A stretch of 64,000 bases of DNA from JBCDJI01 sp964351865 (GTDB lineage: Bacteria > Verrucomicrobiota > Verrucomicrobiia > Methylacidiphilales > JBCBYL01), in the NCBI GenBank assembly GCA_964351865.1, contig CAYGPJ010000012.1, positions 1 to 64,000 of the forward strand, in the 5' to 3' direction. A program made the position numbers and the translations under genes. Positions 50,114 through 60,026 of the stretch are shown one piece after another (positions within the stretch are counted from its first letter, which is position 1; the number at the start of each line of letters is the position of its first letter). Below the pieces are notes generated by a model that saw nothing but the letters and a program-made list of their open reading frames with translations, was not told the origin of the DNA and ran no database searches.

Positions 50114-51478
50114 ATGCAGCGGTCAGAAGAGAAACAGAGCGAAGAGGAGGTGATCCCTCCGCTGAACAGCAAAACCGTTAAGACGGTTTTGAACATTTTT
50201 CTGCTCAAGTGCTTTTCGCTGGTGCTGGCGATGCTGCTCTACTGGGTGATTGAGCACTTTTTCGGGGCGGAAGCGGTCGGAGCCTTCGGATTCTACTTTT
50301 CGATCCTGACGATCGGGGGTTTGCTGGCATCTTTCGGATTCGGGAATGCGGCGCTGAAATTGAGCGGAGCCGTTTCATCCGATCAGGATCTGTCCGAAGT
50401 TTCTCAAGCTTACGGTATTATGTTACGCGTGACTTCGATTGCCGGAGGAACGCTGTCATTGCTCATCCTGCTTTCGGCCAACCACCTGGCAGAAATCTTT
50501 TTGGATGATGTGACCAAGGCCCCGGTTTTCTATTGTAGTGCGCTGGCGATTCTCCCTTTTTCGCTGCTCGAGGTTTCTTCCGAAGTGATTCGTGGTCGAG
50601 GTAAGACCAATCTGTATATGATTTTTAAGGAAACCGGATTGTGGGTGGTGGCGGCACCGGTATTGTTTTTTTTGCTGGTGTCTCATTATGGTTATCTCAG
50701 CCCGATTTTAGCGCATGTGGTGGGAGTAGGAGTTTTCTGTGTGATCGGGATTTTTGTGACGCAGGAATTGTTGAAAGCCAAGAGTGTGGTCGAAACGACA
50801 CGTTACAATATCCGCAACCTACTCACCCTTTCCATCCCGATGCAGATGTCGAAGGGGTTGAACTGGGCTTCGCTCTGGATCGACATTCTGATTATCGGAG
50901 GATTCATCGGGGCTCCTCAGGTGGGAGTTTATCTGGTGCTGAATCGTATTGCTGCATTTGCTCAGCAAGTTTCCTACAGCATTAACGTCTATGTGGCGCC
51001 ACGCATCGCATATCACCATCAGCAGAATCGCATGCAGCATCTCAGTCAACTCACGCGGGATTCGGTGCGCTACGGAGTTTGGATTGTGATGCCGTTCATG
51101 ATTATTCTGGCGCTGGCGGGTAAGCCGATCCTGAGCATATACGGTCCGGAATATGTGGAAGCTTATTTGGCTTTCATCATCTTACTGTTAGCTAACTTCG
51201 CGGATACCTCCTGCGGGCCGGTGGGTTACTTGTTGAATATGACGGGCAAAGAGAAAAGTTCCGTGCATATCATGGTGACCACAACGGTGGTAAGGATCAT
51301 CTTCCTGTTGATTCTGGTCGGGTATTTCGAAATGGGCTTGCTCGGTGCCGCCTTGGCGCATCTGGGTTTTATGATCGTCTGGAATGTCGTTTCGCTGGTG
51401 GTCATCCACAGACATCTTGGCTTTTATCCGGCATACATCCCGTTCCTTAGGGGCGGAGCCACCACGTCTAAATCCTGA
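50114..51478 (+). CDS. Polysaccharide flippase family protein (Wzx/MATE-like fold)
   Basis: 454 residues with 12-14 membrane helices, for example FGAEAVGAFGFYFSILTIGG and YLAFIILLLANFADTSCGPV. Pattern and length fit the oligosaccharide flippases that move undecaprenyl-linked glycans. There are no other glycan genes nearby, so the substrate is unknown. Start at MQRSEEKQ, before a short charged N-terminus; the longer frame overlaps the hairpin region after recA. Confidence 0.8.
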   Translation: MQRSEEKQSEEEVIPPLNSKTVKTVLNIFLLKCFSLVLAMLLYWVIEHFFGAEAVGAFGFYFSILTIGGLLASFGFGNAALKLSGAVSSDQDLSEVSQAYGIMLRVTSIAGGTLSLLILLSANHLAEIFLDDVTKAPVFYCSALAILPFSLLEVSSEVIRGRGKTNLYMIFKETGLWVVAAPVLFFLLVSHYGYLSPILAHVVGVGVFCVIGIFVTQELLKAKSVVETTRYNIRNLLTLSIPMQMSKGLNWASLWIDILIIGGFIGAPQVGVYLVLNRIAAFAQQVSYSINVYVAPRIAYHHQQNRMQHLSQLTRDSVRYGVWIVMPFMIILALAGKPILSIYGPEYVEAYLAFIILLLANFADTSCGPVGYLLNMTGKEKSSVHIMVTTTVVRIIFLLILVGYFEMGLLGAALAHLGFMIVWNVVSLVVIHRHLGFYPAYIPFLRGGATTSKS

Positions 51479-51523
51479 CGAGATCTGTCAGTGCCTGCGG
51501 GTCGGGAGGTCTTAGACAGCCTC

Positions 51524-52300
51524 TTATTTGGTGCCGTTCAGGTAGTGGGTGATCCAACGCATCAGCGCCCGTGGTGCCAGCCGTAGCGACTGGGTCAGCA
51601 AAACATTTTTCAATGTGTGCACGGCTACGACTTTGCCGCGCATCATCGCCTGCCAGCCCCACTCGGCCACTTCGGCTGAAGTGGGGATGTTGCCTTTGAA
51701 ATAGATGGGTCGCTTCATTTGTGAGGCATCCAGAAACTCGGATTCCGTCGGCCCGGGACAGAGTGCGGAGACGACCACATTCGATTGGCTCATCTCCCCT
51801 GCCATCGCTTCGGAAAAGTGTAGCACGTAAGCTTTGGAAGCGTAATAGACAGCCATCAGAGGGCCGGGCAGGAAGGCGGCGGTGGAGGCGACGTTCATGA
51901 TGTAGCCTTTACCTCGCTTTTCCATTAAGAGGGCGGCATGACGCGAGAGATAAGAGAGAGCCGTCATATTGACCGTAATCATGTCTAGCTGGCGCGACCA
52001 CTCCAGATCCACCACCCGGCCCGCACCGCCAAATCCGGCATTATTCACCACGACTTCCAATCGATCCGCTACCGTGGTCATGCAGTCACTGACCAGTGTC
52101 CAATGGGCTTCGCGGGCGAGATCAGCACAGAGAAGCTTCACTTCAGCTCCGTAGTTGCTCTTGCACTCCTCAGCGACGGCTCGGAGCTTATCTTCACGGC
52201 GGGCGATCAGGATCAAATCATATCCGTTACGGGCGGCGACAAATGCGAGTTCTTTTCCGATGCCGGAACTGGCACCTGTGATCATGGCCAATGGTTTCAT
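51524..52300 (-). CDS. Short-chain dehydrogenase/reductase
   Basis: 258 residues. The nucleotide-binding TGASSGIGKELAF motif is at the N-terminus, NNAGFGG follows, and the catalytic Tyr-Lys is YYASKAYVLHFSEAM. A classical SDR. The substrate cannot be told; fatty-acid or sugar derivatives are possible. Head-to-head with the aldo/keto reductase gene. Confidence 0.88.
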   Translation of the reverse strand: MKPLAMITGASSGIGKELAFVAARNGYDLILIARREDKLRAVAEECKSNYGAEVKLLCADLAREAHWTLVSDCMTTVADRLEVVVNNAGFGGAGRVVDLEWSRQLDMITVNMTALSYLSRHAALLMEKRGKGYIMNVASTAAFLPGPLMAVYYASKAYVLHFSEAMAGEMSQSNVVVSALCPGPTESEFLDASQMKRPIYFKGNIPTSAEVAEWGWQAMMRGKVVAVHTLKNVLLTQSLRLAPRALMRWITHYLNGTK

Positions 52301-52403
52301 ACCAAAAAGCTATAGGCTTTCATAAAAAAGGCCAGCCGAAGCCCGCCAGGGGACGGAGTATTCAGTTTGTCCCAGAGTATGTTTTATGTAACGTTGTGTA
52401 CTC

Positions 52404-53354
52404 ATGGAATATCGACGTTGCGGCAAAAGTGGGCTGTTGTTGCCAGTGGTTTCACTGGGAGGATGGCATAATTTTACAAATCTCGAGCAGGCGCGTGAGT
52501 TGACCCTGTGTGCCTTTGATCTCGGAATCACCCATATTGATTTGGCAAACAACTACGGTCCTCCTCCCGGGACGGCGGAAATTCAAGTCGGACGCATTCT
52601 GGAAACCGACCTGGCCAGCCATCGCGATGAACTCATTATCACCACTAAAGCGGGCTATGGGATGTGGGAGGGCCCTTACGGAGAATGGGGATCTAAAAAA
52701 CATCTGACCGCTAGCTTGAATCAGTCGCTGAAGCGACTGGGAGTCGAATATGTGGATATCTTTTATTCGCACCGCTACGATCCGGGGACTCCGTTGGAAG
52801 AAACGATGGGAGCTTTGCACCAGGCGGTCCGCGCCGGTAAAGCACTTTATCCGGCCATCAGTAATTACCCGAAAAAAGCGGTTAAGAAAGCCGCTAAGTT
52901 GATGCGAGAATGGGGCACTCCGTTATTGGCCCATCAGTGCCCGTATAACCTCTTTAACCGTTCCATCGAGGTGGGTGGTGTCATTAAGGAATCGGACGAA
53001 CAAGGGATGGGAATGGTGGTTTTTTCGCCGCTGGCTCAGGGACTGTTGACGGATCGCTATTTGAACGACATTCCGGAAGATTCCCGGGTGGTGAAGTCAG
53101 GCCAGTTTCTCAAGGCAGATGATATTACCGAATCCAAGCGACAAGTGATCCGGGCACTAAATGATTTAGCATCCGAAAGGGGCATGTCACTGGCACGACT
53201 GGCGCTGCATTGGTGTCTGCGCAAGCAGGCGGTCACCACGGTGTTGATTGGAGCGAGTAAAACGGCTCAAATTCGCGAAAATGTGGAGCTCATTAACGAG
53301 TCGTCATTGAGTGATGAATTTTGCCTGCGAGTGGACGGAATTCTGGAAGCCTGA
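52404..53354 (+). CDS. Aldo/keto reductase (YghZ / Kv-beta-like)
   Basis: 316 residues of the TIM-barrel AKR family. ITHIDLANNYGPPPGTAEIQ carries catalytic Asp and Tyr, TTKAGYGMW the Lys, and FYSHRYDPGTPLEETM the His. The spacing and MWEGPYGEWGSKKHL insert match the YghZ group, which reduces methylglyoxal and L-glyceraldehyde 3-phosphate with NADPH. A single REP-like arm (GGGGACGGAG, 52349-52358) precedes it. Confidence 0.88.
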   Translation: MEYRRCGKSGLLLPVVSLGGWHNFTNLEQARELTLCAFDLGITHIDLANNYGPPPGTAEIQVGRILETDLASHRDELIITTKAGYGMWEGPYGEWGSKKHLTASLNQSLKRLGVEYVDIFYSHRYDPGTPLEETMGALHQAVRAGKALYPAISNYPKKAVKKAAKLMREWGTPLLAHQCPYNLFNRSIEVGGVIKESDEQGMGMVVFSPLAQGLLTDRYLNDIPEDSRVVKSGQFLKADDITESKRQVIRALNDLASERGMSLARLALHWCLRKQAVTTVLIGASKTAQIRENVELINESSLSDEFCLRVDGILEA

Positions 53355-53420
53355 TTTAAATTAGCGCTGACAGATTTTTTATACTCGGGAGCATGGAATG
53401 CATCTTGACGACATCCGCAC

Positions 53421-54158
53421 TCAGCGGGGCGGTAATACCTTGATGGGGCCGGTAGGTGAGTTGTTGGTGGGAGACTTCAGTGGCTCTTGCACTAGCACCG
53501 CTTCGCCGTTGTTACTCCAGTAGAAACGCAGAGTCACCATGCCAAACGTAATCGTGTCATTCGTTTTAAGCGCCGCTTGTTTGGTCTGGCGATTATTGAC
53601 GCGAGTGCCGTTGCGGCCCCCCGAATCCTGGAGGGTGACCGTTTTACCCGATACAATGAATGAGGCATGATGACGTGATACCGTCTTGTCACCGATGATC
53701 AGATCACTGCTATTCGAGCGACCGACCGTCGTTTCTCCGGAACTCAGAATATAGAGTTTACGGCCGCTCACTTCATCACTATCGAAATGGACGGAGGTAG
53801 TTATTCGAAAATAGTTGGCAGAATCTGGATGATTCGACGCCATTTTCGATTGAGTACCGATTTTTTCGGGTTGATCCACATGCACAGCGGATTCCATTAA
53901 GATGAGTTCGGTTGGTCGGGTAATCGTTTTATTCGGGGGCAAAATATTACTATCGAAGCTCAATTCATCCGGATCACTTCGCAGTAAGATCCATAAGGCT
54001 TCTTCGCCGAGGAAGGAGGGGCATTCGGCGTGAACCAGGGCGCCGAATGCCATATACAGCTTGCCGCTCTCAGTAGCAGAGATAACAGTCAGACATCCGC
54101 TGCTCGAACTAAGGAGCGATTGATGGAGAAAATCTAAAAGTTCCTTCCGGCTAGCCAC
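53421..54158 (-). CDS. FHA-domain protein with PATAN/DUF4388-like N-terminus
   Basis: 245 residues. The N-terminal part (SGCLTVISATESGKLYMAFG, GALVHAECPSFLGEEALWIL) resembles DUF4388/PATAN domains of signalling proteins. The C-terminal FHA domain is clear: GETTVGRSNSSDLIIGDKTV followed by SRHHASF and GGRNGTRVN, the phosphothreonine-binding signature. Probably a cytosolic adaptor reading Thr phosphorylation. No kinase gene adjacent. Confidence 0.85.
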   Translation of the reverse strand: MASRKELLDFLHQSLLSSSSGCLTVISATESGKLYMAFGALVHAECPSFLGEEALWILLRSDPDELSFDSNILPPNKTITRPTELILMESAVHVDQPEKIGTQSKMASNHPDSANYFRITTSVHFDSDEVSGRKLYILSSGETTVGRSNSSDLIIGDKTVSRHHASFIVSGKTVTLQDSGGRNGTRVNNRQTKQAALKTNDTITFGMVTLRFYWSNNGEAVLVQEPLKSPTNNSPTGPIKVLPPR

Positions 54159-54248
54159 GTATCAGTACTAGTCTACGCGGCGCCCTGTTCACAAGCAAAA
54201 AGCAGAATGGTGTAACATATCCGTCGAAGCGGCTAAGCGGCTGATGCA

Positions 54249-55544
54249 TTATTCAGCGGCTGGTTGGGGAAAGGGATTTTCATACCAGCGGATATGTCCC
54301 TCGCTGTCGGCAGAAATCAGATCCGGATCACCGTCGCCATCCACATCAGTGAGCTGTATGCCCTTGGTCGCCGAGCTTAGTTGGCCCGCCAGCACCTGCC
54401 GCACCCAAGTGGGAGACGAGGCAGCGGGCGAGGGATTTCGTAACCAAATCAGATGCTCCATTGGATCAGCAGCATCGATAAAACCAAGCACCAGATCGGG
54501 AAATCCGTCCCGATTGAGGTCTGCTTTGTCAATTTGAGTCAGAACGCCCTGTTTGCCTGAAATCGGGAACGGCAGCGGCAGCCAGGCAGATTCGGTGGCG
54601 GCGGTCACCTTCTTGAAACACATTAATCGATTTGCGCCATTCTTTTCACGCAAGCAAAGCAGCAGGTCCTGACGCTTATCCCCATCGAAATCAACTACCG
54701 TTCCCCCCATGGGTGCGAGTGAAGAAAGTGTGATAAAATTTCGTTTCCAAGTGACATCCGGATTTTCCGGCCATGGGTTTTCCAGCCAGTAGGCACCCAT
54801 GCTGCCAGCGCCATTGGCGGAATCCACCACCCAGAGATCCATATCTCCATCACCCTCCACATCTTCGGCATAGAGCAACAAGGGCGCCGCAGAAAATCCA
54901 ATGTTAACCACAGCACGCTGGTCGGTTTCGGGTAAACTCATCCAGATCACTTCAGGAGCACTCTCGGTCGCCGCATTGCCCGCTCTGCCCGCCAACGCGA
55001 GATCGCTGACGCCGTCATTATTAAAGTCCTCGGCATGCACTGCCGTCCAGTCTCCTGCGGGGACGGGAATCGCTTCAAAGTGCCAGCTGGCGACGTTGAG
55101 GAGGTCCTCACGGGCGGGAATATCAGCTACTATTACCTGCCCGGAGGGTTGACCCGCGGCAGCGACCAGTCGCAGTTGCGGAGCTTCACGCGAGCCGGAT
55201 TTCCACAGATGGAAGTCGTGGATACTGAAAACACCTTTGAGCCTCGCCTCCGACCAGGTCACCTCGCCCCGCGAGTTATGATGAAAAGAAAACAAAGAGA
55301 TCCACTCCGAATCCTGGCGGCTCACCAGCAATTCCGGCGAGCCATCCTGATCAAGATCCAGTAATTCCATGGCCAGCACCTCACCCGCGGAGCTAGGACT
55401 GTCGGAAATAGGATGAGCCACCCACGGTTGACTGCCGGGACCGCCACAGGAAAATAACAGCAGGCAGAGGGAAAAACAGGTAAGCGTTAAGGAAAGCGTT
55501 AAGGAAAGGGTTTTGAGCCGAGCGGACGTGGACGTTTTTTTCAT
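54249..55544 (-). CDS. VCBS/FG-GAP-repeat lipoprotein
   Basis: 431 residues. A basic N-terminus and long hydrophobic signal end in a lipobox (CLLLFSCGG), so it is membrane-anchored. Calcium-binding-like FG-GAP/VCBS repeats follow: LDLDQDGSPELLVSRQD, EDFNNDGVSDLALAGRAG, DFDGDKRQDLLLCLRE, DLNRDGFPDLVLGF and DVDGDGDPDLISADSE. Such propellers act in adhesion or complex scaffolds. The start at MKKTS was favoured over a Met five codons upstream. Confidence 0.85.
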   Translation of the reverse strand: MKKTSTSARLKTLSLTLSLTLTCFSLCLLLFSCGGPGSQPWVAHPISDSPSSAGEVLAMELLDLDQDGSPELLVSRQDSEWISLFSFHHNSRGEVTWSEARLKGVFSIHDFHLWKSGSREAPQLRLVAAAGQPSGQVIVADIPAREDLLNVASWHFEAIPVPAGDWTAVHAEDFNNDGVSDLALAGRAGNAATESAPEVIWMSLPETDQRAVVNIGFSAAPLLLYAEDVEGDGDMDLWVVDSANGAGSMGAYWLENPWPENPDVTWKRNFITLSSLAPMGGTVVDFDGDKRQDLLLCLREKNGANRLMCFKKVTAATESAWLPLPFPISGKQGVLTQIDKADLNRDGFPDLVLGFIDAADPMEHLIWLRNPSPAASSPTWVRQVLAGQLSSATKGIQLTDVDGDGDPDLISADSEGHIRWYENPFPQPAAE

Positions 55545-55603
55545 AGATGGCTTCCGCACTTTAGATGGACGGAATAGGTGTTATGCTCTGATATCGTATC
55601 CTC

Positions 55604-56572
55604 ATGAACCGCTTTGACAAGACTCTGCTACAGGCAGAAACGCCACTGCAGCGCAGCACGCCGGAGATTCTGCAGATCAATCTCGGCAAGCTCTGCAACC
55701 TCACCTGTGTCCACTGTCACGTCAATGCCGGCCCGAAACGCAAAGAAATCATGACCCGCGATACGCTGGAAAAAATCGTCGGTTGGTTAAAAAAAGAATC
55801 CCAGCAGCAGATTAGCACCGTAGATCTGACCGGAGGCACCCCCGAAATGGTTCCGGATTTCAAATGGCTGATCGCAGAGCTGAAGACCATACCCCACGTT
55901 CACACCATCATGGATCGCCTCAACGCCACCATCCTGCGAGAGCCTGGTTATGAATGGACCGCTGAATTTCTGGCAGCGAATCAACTGACCCTGGTTGCCT
56001 CCATGCCCTGTTATTCTCCCGAAAACGTCAACGAACAGCGAGGCGATGGAGTCTTCGAAGCCAGCATTGCTGCGTTCCAGCAACTCAACGGCCTTGGTTA
56101 CGGTTCCGATCCGGACTTGCCGCTGCACTTCGTTTACAACCCGAATGGTGCCTTCCTGCCCGGCTCGCAGGAAGAGCTCAAAGCGGATTATCAGCGAGAG
56201 ATGAAAGAACACTTTGGCATCGTCTTTAACGATCTCTACTGCATCACTAACATGCCCATCGCCCGCTACGCATCGTATCTGAAGCGCAGCAACCAGCTGC
56301 AGGAATATATGGAACTCCTGGTGGAGAACTTCAATCCGGCCTCCATCGACGGCCTGATGTGCCGCAACACCATCAGCGTCGGCTGGCAGGGAGAAGTCTA
56401 CGACTGCGACTTCAACCAGCAGTTAGGATTAGCCTTGGCAGACGGACAACATCACATGCTATGGGATTTGGATCTGGAAAGCTTCCAACAACGCCCCATC
56501 CGCACCGGCGACCACTGCTTCGGCTGCACTGCCGGCGCCGGCAGCTCCTGCACCGGGGCGTTGGTTGAGTGA
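55604..56572 (+). CDS. arsS: Arsenosugar biosynthesis radical SAM protein ArsS
   Basis: 322 residues. A radical SAM enzyme with CxxxCxxC at Cys31, Cys35 and Cys38 (KLCNLTCVHCHVNAG). GGTPEM follows as the SAM-binding GGE-like motif. The C-terminal DUF3641-type Cys cluster is seen as VYDCDFNQQ and HCFGCTAGAGSSC. This family makes 5'-deoxy-arsenosugar intermediates together with ArsM; no arsM is in this window. The family assignment is firm, the pathway partner inferred. Confidence 0.92.
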   Translation: MNRFDKTLLQAETPLQRSTPEILQINLGKLCNLTCVHCHVNAGPKRKEIMTRDTLEKIVGWLKKESQQQISTVDLTGGTPEMVPDFKWLIAELKTIPHVHTIMDRLNATILREPGYEWTAEFLAANQLTLVASMPCYSPENVNEQRGDGVFEASIAAFQQLNGLGYGSDPDLPLHFVYNPNGAFLPGSQEELKADYQREMKEHFGIVFNDLYCITNMPIARYASYLKRSNQLQEYMELLVENFNPASIDGLMCRNTISVGWQGEVYDCDFNQQLGLALADGQHHMLWDLDLESFQQRPIRTGDHCFGCTAGAGSSCTGALVE

Positions 56573-56705
56573 TTGAGGAATTGAGTGATTAGGTGATGGA
56601 GTAGGCTGTCGCTGGTTTCGGAAACTCAATTACTTAATCACCTAATTCATTAATCACTGAAATATTATAACCGACAACAACTGAGGCATCCGTTAGCATT
56701 TCGGC

Positions 56706-58220
56706 ATGCCTAAATTACCCCAGTTCTGTAAGACGAGAATGTTCCGCCAGGGACTTCTTTTCATCAGCGGCATCCTCATCCTGTCCATAACCGCCCTACT
56801 CATCGCTGGCTTTCTCTACGCCCAAAAAGGAAAAGCCGAACTGGCTGCTATACAATCTCAACTACGTGCGGAAGGAGCCAGAATAACCTTTGAGGATCTA
56901 GATATAGAAGAAGGTGAAGTTAAGACGAAAGCGTTTATTGCCTTTGGGGAAGAGGTGAAAATTCTAAATAGTAACCTAAGTAAAATTAACGAGCAGGTAG
57001 GTGATTTAATAATATCTGCAAAAAAAGTAGGTTTGGAATTTCATGTTCAAAAACATACTCCTCAACAGTTTGGAATCGCAGAAAATACAAACTGGGATCA
57101 AGTCTATGCAGAACATCAGCCGCTGCGGGAGCAGTGGGAATTGTGTTATGAATATTTTCAAAAGAATAATGTGCGATATCAGCCTGCATACGAAACCGGC
57201 CCCGCAGCACAAGTGCCACAAGTTTCTATATTACTAAATTGGGCTAAATCGGCGCAGCGCCTAGTGCTTTTGGAGGTACAGCGGGGAAACCTCAAAACAG
57301 CATTAAACTATCTGGACGAATATAATCAAGTGCATCGGCGACTTATGGGCGATAGAGTGTATTCTCTGATCGAAGCTTTGGTCGATGTCGCTGCGGACGG
57401 AATAATGCTGGCCGCACGAAGACAAATCTTGAACTCTCCAGATTTAGATAAGCGCAGTTTAACTCAGCTTCGTGACCTGACGCCTCAGGCTAGGTCGCTG
57501 GAGCTTCTACAGCAAAGTATCGAAGGGGAACGGATCTTGTTTGGTGGATGGATTTGGGAAAGGGTGGAGCACAGTCACTACGACGCTGCACAGGTTTTCG
57601 CGGGCATTGTCTGGCTTGATACATCTACAGAACTGTTAAGCCCATCTCTTGCCGACCATTTTCAAGCGATGCTCTATAGGGCGGTATTTATAGATTATGA
57701 CCATGCATTCTATCTAAATACGTTATGGTCAACAGAGAAGCTTGCATTAGATGTTCTGAATAATTCGAAATCTTACTTTCAGGAATCAGAAGACGTATTA
57801 CAAATTTTTCACCATGTAGAATCAGCAGCGGGATCCTGGCAGCAAATGCGGTTGCTCTTTACCAGCTTAGCGATTCCTGCCATCGATGGTTGTATTGAAA
57901 AGATGATTTTTTTCGAAGTGTTCCAGCGCCAAATGAATATTTCCCTCTATCTCGAAGAATATCATTTGCAGAATCAAGCCTATCCGAGGACATTAGCTGA
58001 GCTTCCCATCTCGTCGGATATCGACCTCCGGGATCCCATTACTCTGGAATCCATGAAATATAAATTGGAAGATAACGGGAGTTATACTCTTTATAGCATA
58101 GGTCTTAATGCGGAGGATGATGGAGCTCCTCACCTGCCCTTTGGGAAAAATGAAGAAGGAATACGCATCAAAGAAGACACCGCCCCCGACTGGATCTGGC
58201 CGAAAGTGCTAACCGAGTGA
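56706..58220 (+). CDS. Membrane-anchored exported protein, unknown
   Basis: 504 residues. One N-terminal transmembrane segment (LLFISGILILSITALLIAGF) then a mainly helical soluble region. The C-terminal 90 residues (ISLYLEEYHLQNQAYPRTLA onward to YSIGLNAEDDG) have a pseudopilin-like look, seen in many PVC-group proteins. No catalytic motif. Base composition is AT-richer in its middle than neighbours, which may mark a fast-evolving or acquired gene. AATCACT-type microrepeats flank it on both sides. Confidence 0.6.
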   Translation: MPKLPQFCKTRMFRQGLLFISGILILSITALLIAGFLYAQKGKAELAAIQSQLRAEGARITFEDLDIEEGEVKTKAFIAFGEEVKILNSNLSKINEQVGDLIISAKKVGLEFHVQKHTPQQFGIAENTNWDQVYAEHQPLREQWELCYEYFQKNNVRYQPAYETGPAAQVPQVSILLNWAKSAQRLVLLEVQRGNLKTALNYLDEYNQVHRRLMGDRVYSLIEALVDVAADGIMLAARRQILNSPDLDKRSLTQLRDLTPQARSLELLQQSIEGERILFGGWIWERVEHSHYDAAQVFAGIVWLDTSTELLSPSLADHFQAMLYRAVFIDYDHAFYLNTLWSTEKLALDVLNNSKSYFQESEDVLQIFHHVESAAGSWQQMRLLFTSLAIPAIDGCIEKMIFFEVFQRQMNISLYLEEYHLQNQAYPRTLAELPISSDIDLRDPITLESMKYKLEDNGSYTLYSIGLNAEDDGAPHLPFGKNEEGIRIKEDTAPDWIWPKVLTE

Positions 58221-58323
58221 TTGAGTAATTAGGTAATTAAGTTATTAAGTTATTAAGTTTCGGGAGCAGGCGGCAGCCAACTCAATCCCCTAATCTCTCA
58301 ATCACTAAATCACTCCCCACCCC

Positions 58324-59874
58324 CTAATGCCTGAAATGCCGGTGGCCTGTGAAGACCATCGTCATGTTGGCTTTGTCGGCGGCTTCGATGACGGCGTCAT
58401 CGCGGACGCTGCCGCCCGGCTGAATGACGGTGGTGGCACCGGCTTCTGCGGCGGCTTCCACTCCATCGGGGAACGGGAAGAAGGCATCGGAACAGATGGC
58501 GCTGCCTTTCAACGACAATCCTGCTTCGCCAGCTTTCCATACGGCAATTCTCGAAGAATCCACCCGGCTCATCTGGCCGGCTCCCACGCCTAAGGTGCGG
58601 TCGTGCGAGCAGTAAACAATCGCGTTGGATTTGACGTGTTTGACCACGCGCCAGCCGAAGAACATGGCGCTGATTTCTTCTTCGGTTGGTTGTCGTTTGG
58701 TGACAACTTTCCAGTCGGCTTCCAGTTCCATCGCCAGGTCGGTCTGTTGCACCAGGATGCCGCCCGGCACGGATTTCACGTCGAAGCTGCAGCCGCGGGA
58801 GCCCGTGAGGTGGTTTTCGATCAGGCGCAGGTTTTTCTTTTTCATCAACAGCGCTTTGGCGTCGTCGTTGAAAGACGGGGCGATGATGACTTCACTGAAG
58901 ATTTCAGAAATCGATTCAGCCACACCGAGGTCCAGCGGCTGGTTGACGACGATGATGCCACCGAACGGTGCTTGCTTGTCTGTCGCGTAGGCATTGTCCC
59001 AGGCTTCCTTGAGCGAGGCGCCGCGGCCTAGGCCGCACGGATTGGTGTGTTTGAGGATCGCGAGCGTTGGTTCGGGTGATTCGCTGAATTCTGCGATAAG
59101 TGAGGTGGCAGCCGAGATATCGATGATGTTGTTGTAGGATAGTTCCTTGCCGTGCAGTTGATTGAAGTAGTCGTGGAAGTTGCCGTAGAGCGCGGCTTGC
59201 TGGTGCGGGTTCTCGCCGTAGCGCAGTCCCTGGGCTTTGCTGAAGCCGATGGTGTAGGATTCCGGGAACGGAGAGTCCTCCGGCTTCGTGGTCTGACAGG
59301 TCAGGTAGCCGGCGATCAGGCTGTCGTAGCGGGCGGTGTGGCGGAAGACTTTGGCGGCCAGCGATTCGCGCGTTCCCGCCGAGGTGGCTCCGGTGGATTT
59401 TAATTCTTCCTGCACGCAGGAGTAATCGGAAGGGTCACAGATGACGGTGACACTGCGGTAGTTCTTGGCGGCACTGCGCAGCATGGACGGCCCGCCGATG
59501 TCGATATTCTCGATTAAATCTTCATGGGCCACGCCCTCTTTTTTCAAAGTCGCTTCAAAGGGGTAGAGATTAACGACGACCAGATCGATCGGTTCGATGC
59601 CGTGTTCGGCCGCCTGGGAAACGTGCTGGTCGTTATCGCGCAGGTGCAGCAAGCCGCCGTGAACTTTTGGATGTAAGGTCTTGACGCGACCATCCATCAT
59701 TTCAGGAAAGCCGGTAAAGTCGGAGACGTCGGTAACCGTCAGGCCGGCGTCGCGCAGCATTTTGGCGGTGCCGCCGGTGGAGAGCAGATTGGTGCCGCCT
59801 TCGGCAAGGAAGGTGGCGAATTCGAGCAGTCCGGATTTATCGGAGACCGAGAGGAGAGCGTTTTTAATTTTCAT
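58324..59874 (-). CDS. purH: Bifunctional AICAR formyltransferase / IMP cyclohydrolase PurH
   Basis: 516 residues. Catalyses the last two steps of purine synthesis. The N-terminal MGS-like cyclohydrolase domain (about 1-190) begins NALLSVSDKSGLLEFATFLA. The AICAR transformylase domain has NPHQQAALYGNF, ILKHTNPCGLGRGASL with the catalytic Lys-His, and the C-terminal DAFFPFPDGVEAAAEAGATT. It is on the same strand as purM but with a 150-base repeat-bearing gap. Confidence 0.96.
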   Translation of the reverse strand: MKIKNALLSVSDKSGLLEFATFLAEGGTNLLSTGGTAKMLRDAGLTVTDVSDFTGFPEMMDGRVKTLHPKVHGGLLHLRDNDQHVSQAAEHGIEPIDLVVVNLYPFEATLKKEGVAHEDLIENIDIGGPSMLRSAAKNYRSVTVICDPSDYSCVQEELKSTGATSAGTRESLAAKVFRHTARYDSLIAGYLTCQTTKPEDSPFPESYTIGFSKAQGLRYGENPHQQAALYGNFHDYFNQLHGKELSYNNIIDISAATSLIAEFSESPEPTLAILKHTNPCGLGRGASLKEAWDNAYATDKQAPFGGIIVVNQPLDLGVAESISEIFSEVIIAPSFNDDAKALLMKKKNLRLIENHLTGSRGCSFDVKSVPGGILVQQTDLAMELEADWKVVTKRQPTEEEISAMFFGWRVVKHVKSNAIVYCSHDRTLGVGAGQMSRVDSSRIAVWKAGEAGLSLKGSAICSDAFFPFPDGVEAAAEAGATTVIQPGGSVRDDAVIEAADKANMTMVFTGHRHFRH

Positions 59875-59904
59875 AAATGGAGTAGCTACGTTCTAGAAAT
59901 TCAG

Positions 59905-59999
59905 ACAACCGCGAAATACGCAAACGACGCTAAATTCTTTTCTTTGCTCCTTCAGGAGCTTAATTTCCCGTTTTAGTGTGATTCGCGTATTTAGCGGTT
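59905..59999. repeat. Imperfect hairpin repeat (ACCGCGAAATACGC ... GCGTATTTAGCGGT)
   Basis: The left arm CAACCGCGAAATACGC pairs imperfectly with GCGTATTTAGCGGTT. Related to the element at 2486-2600. It fills the gap between purH and purM. Confidence 0.6.
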
Positions 60000-60026
60000 T
60001 AAATAGGTTCCCGTAGTATTAAAATT

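Noticed and set aside
52349..52370. REP-like arm before the aldo/keto reductase gene
   Set aside because: Only GGGGACGGAGTA on one side with no matching right arm; a fragment at most.
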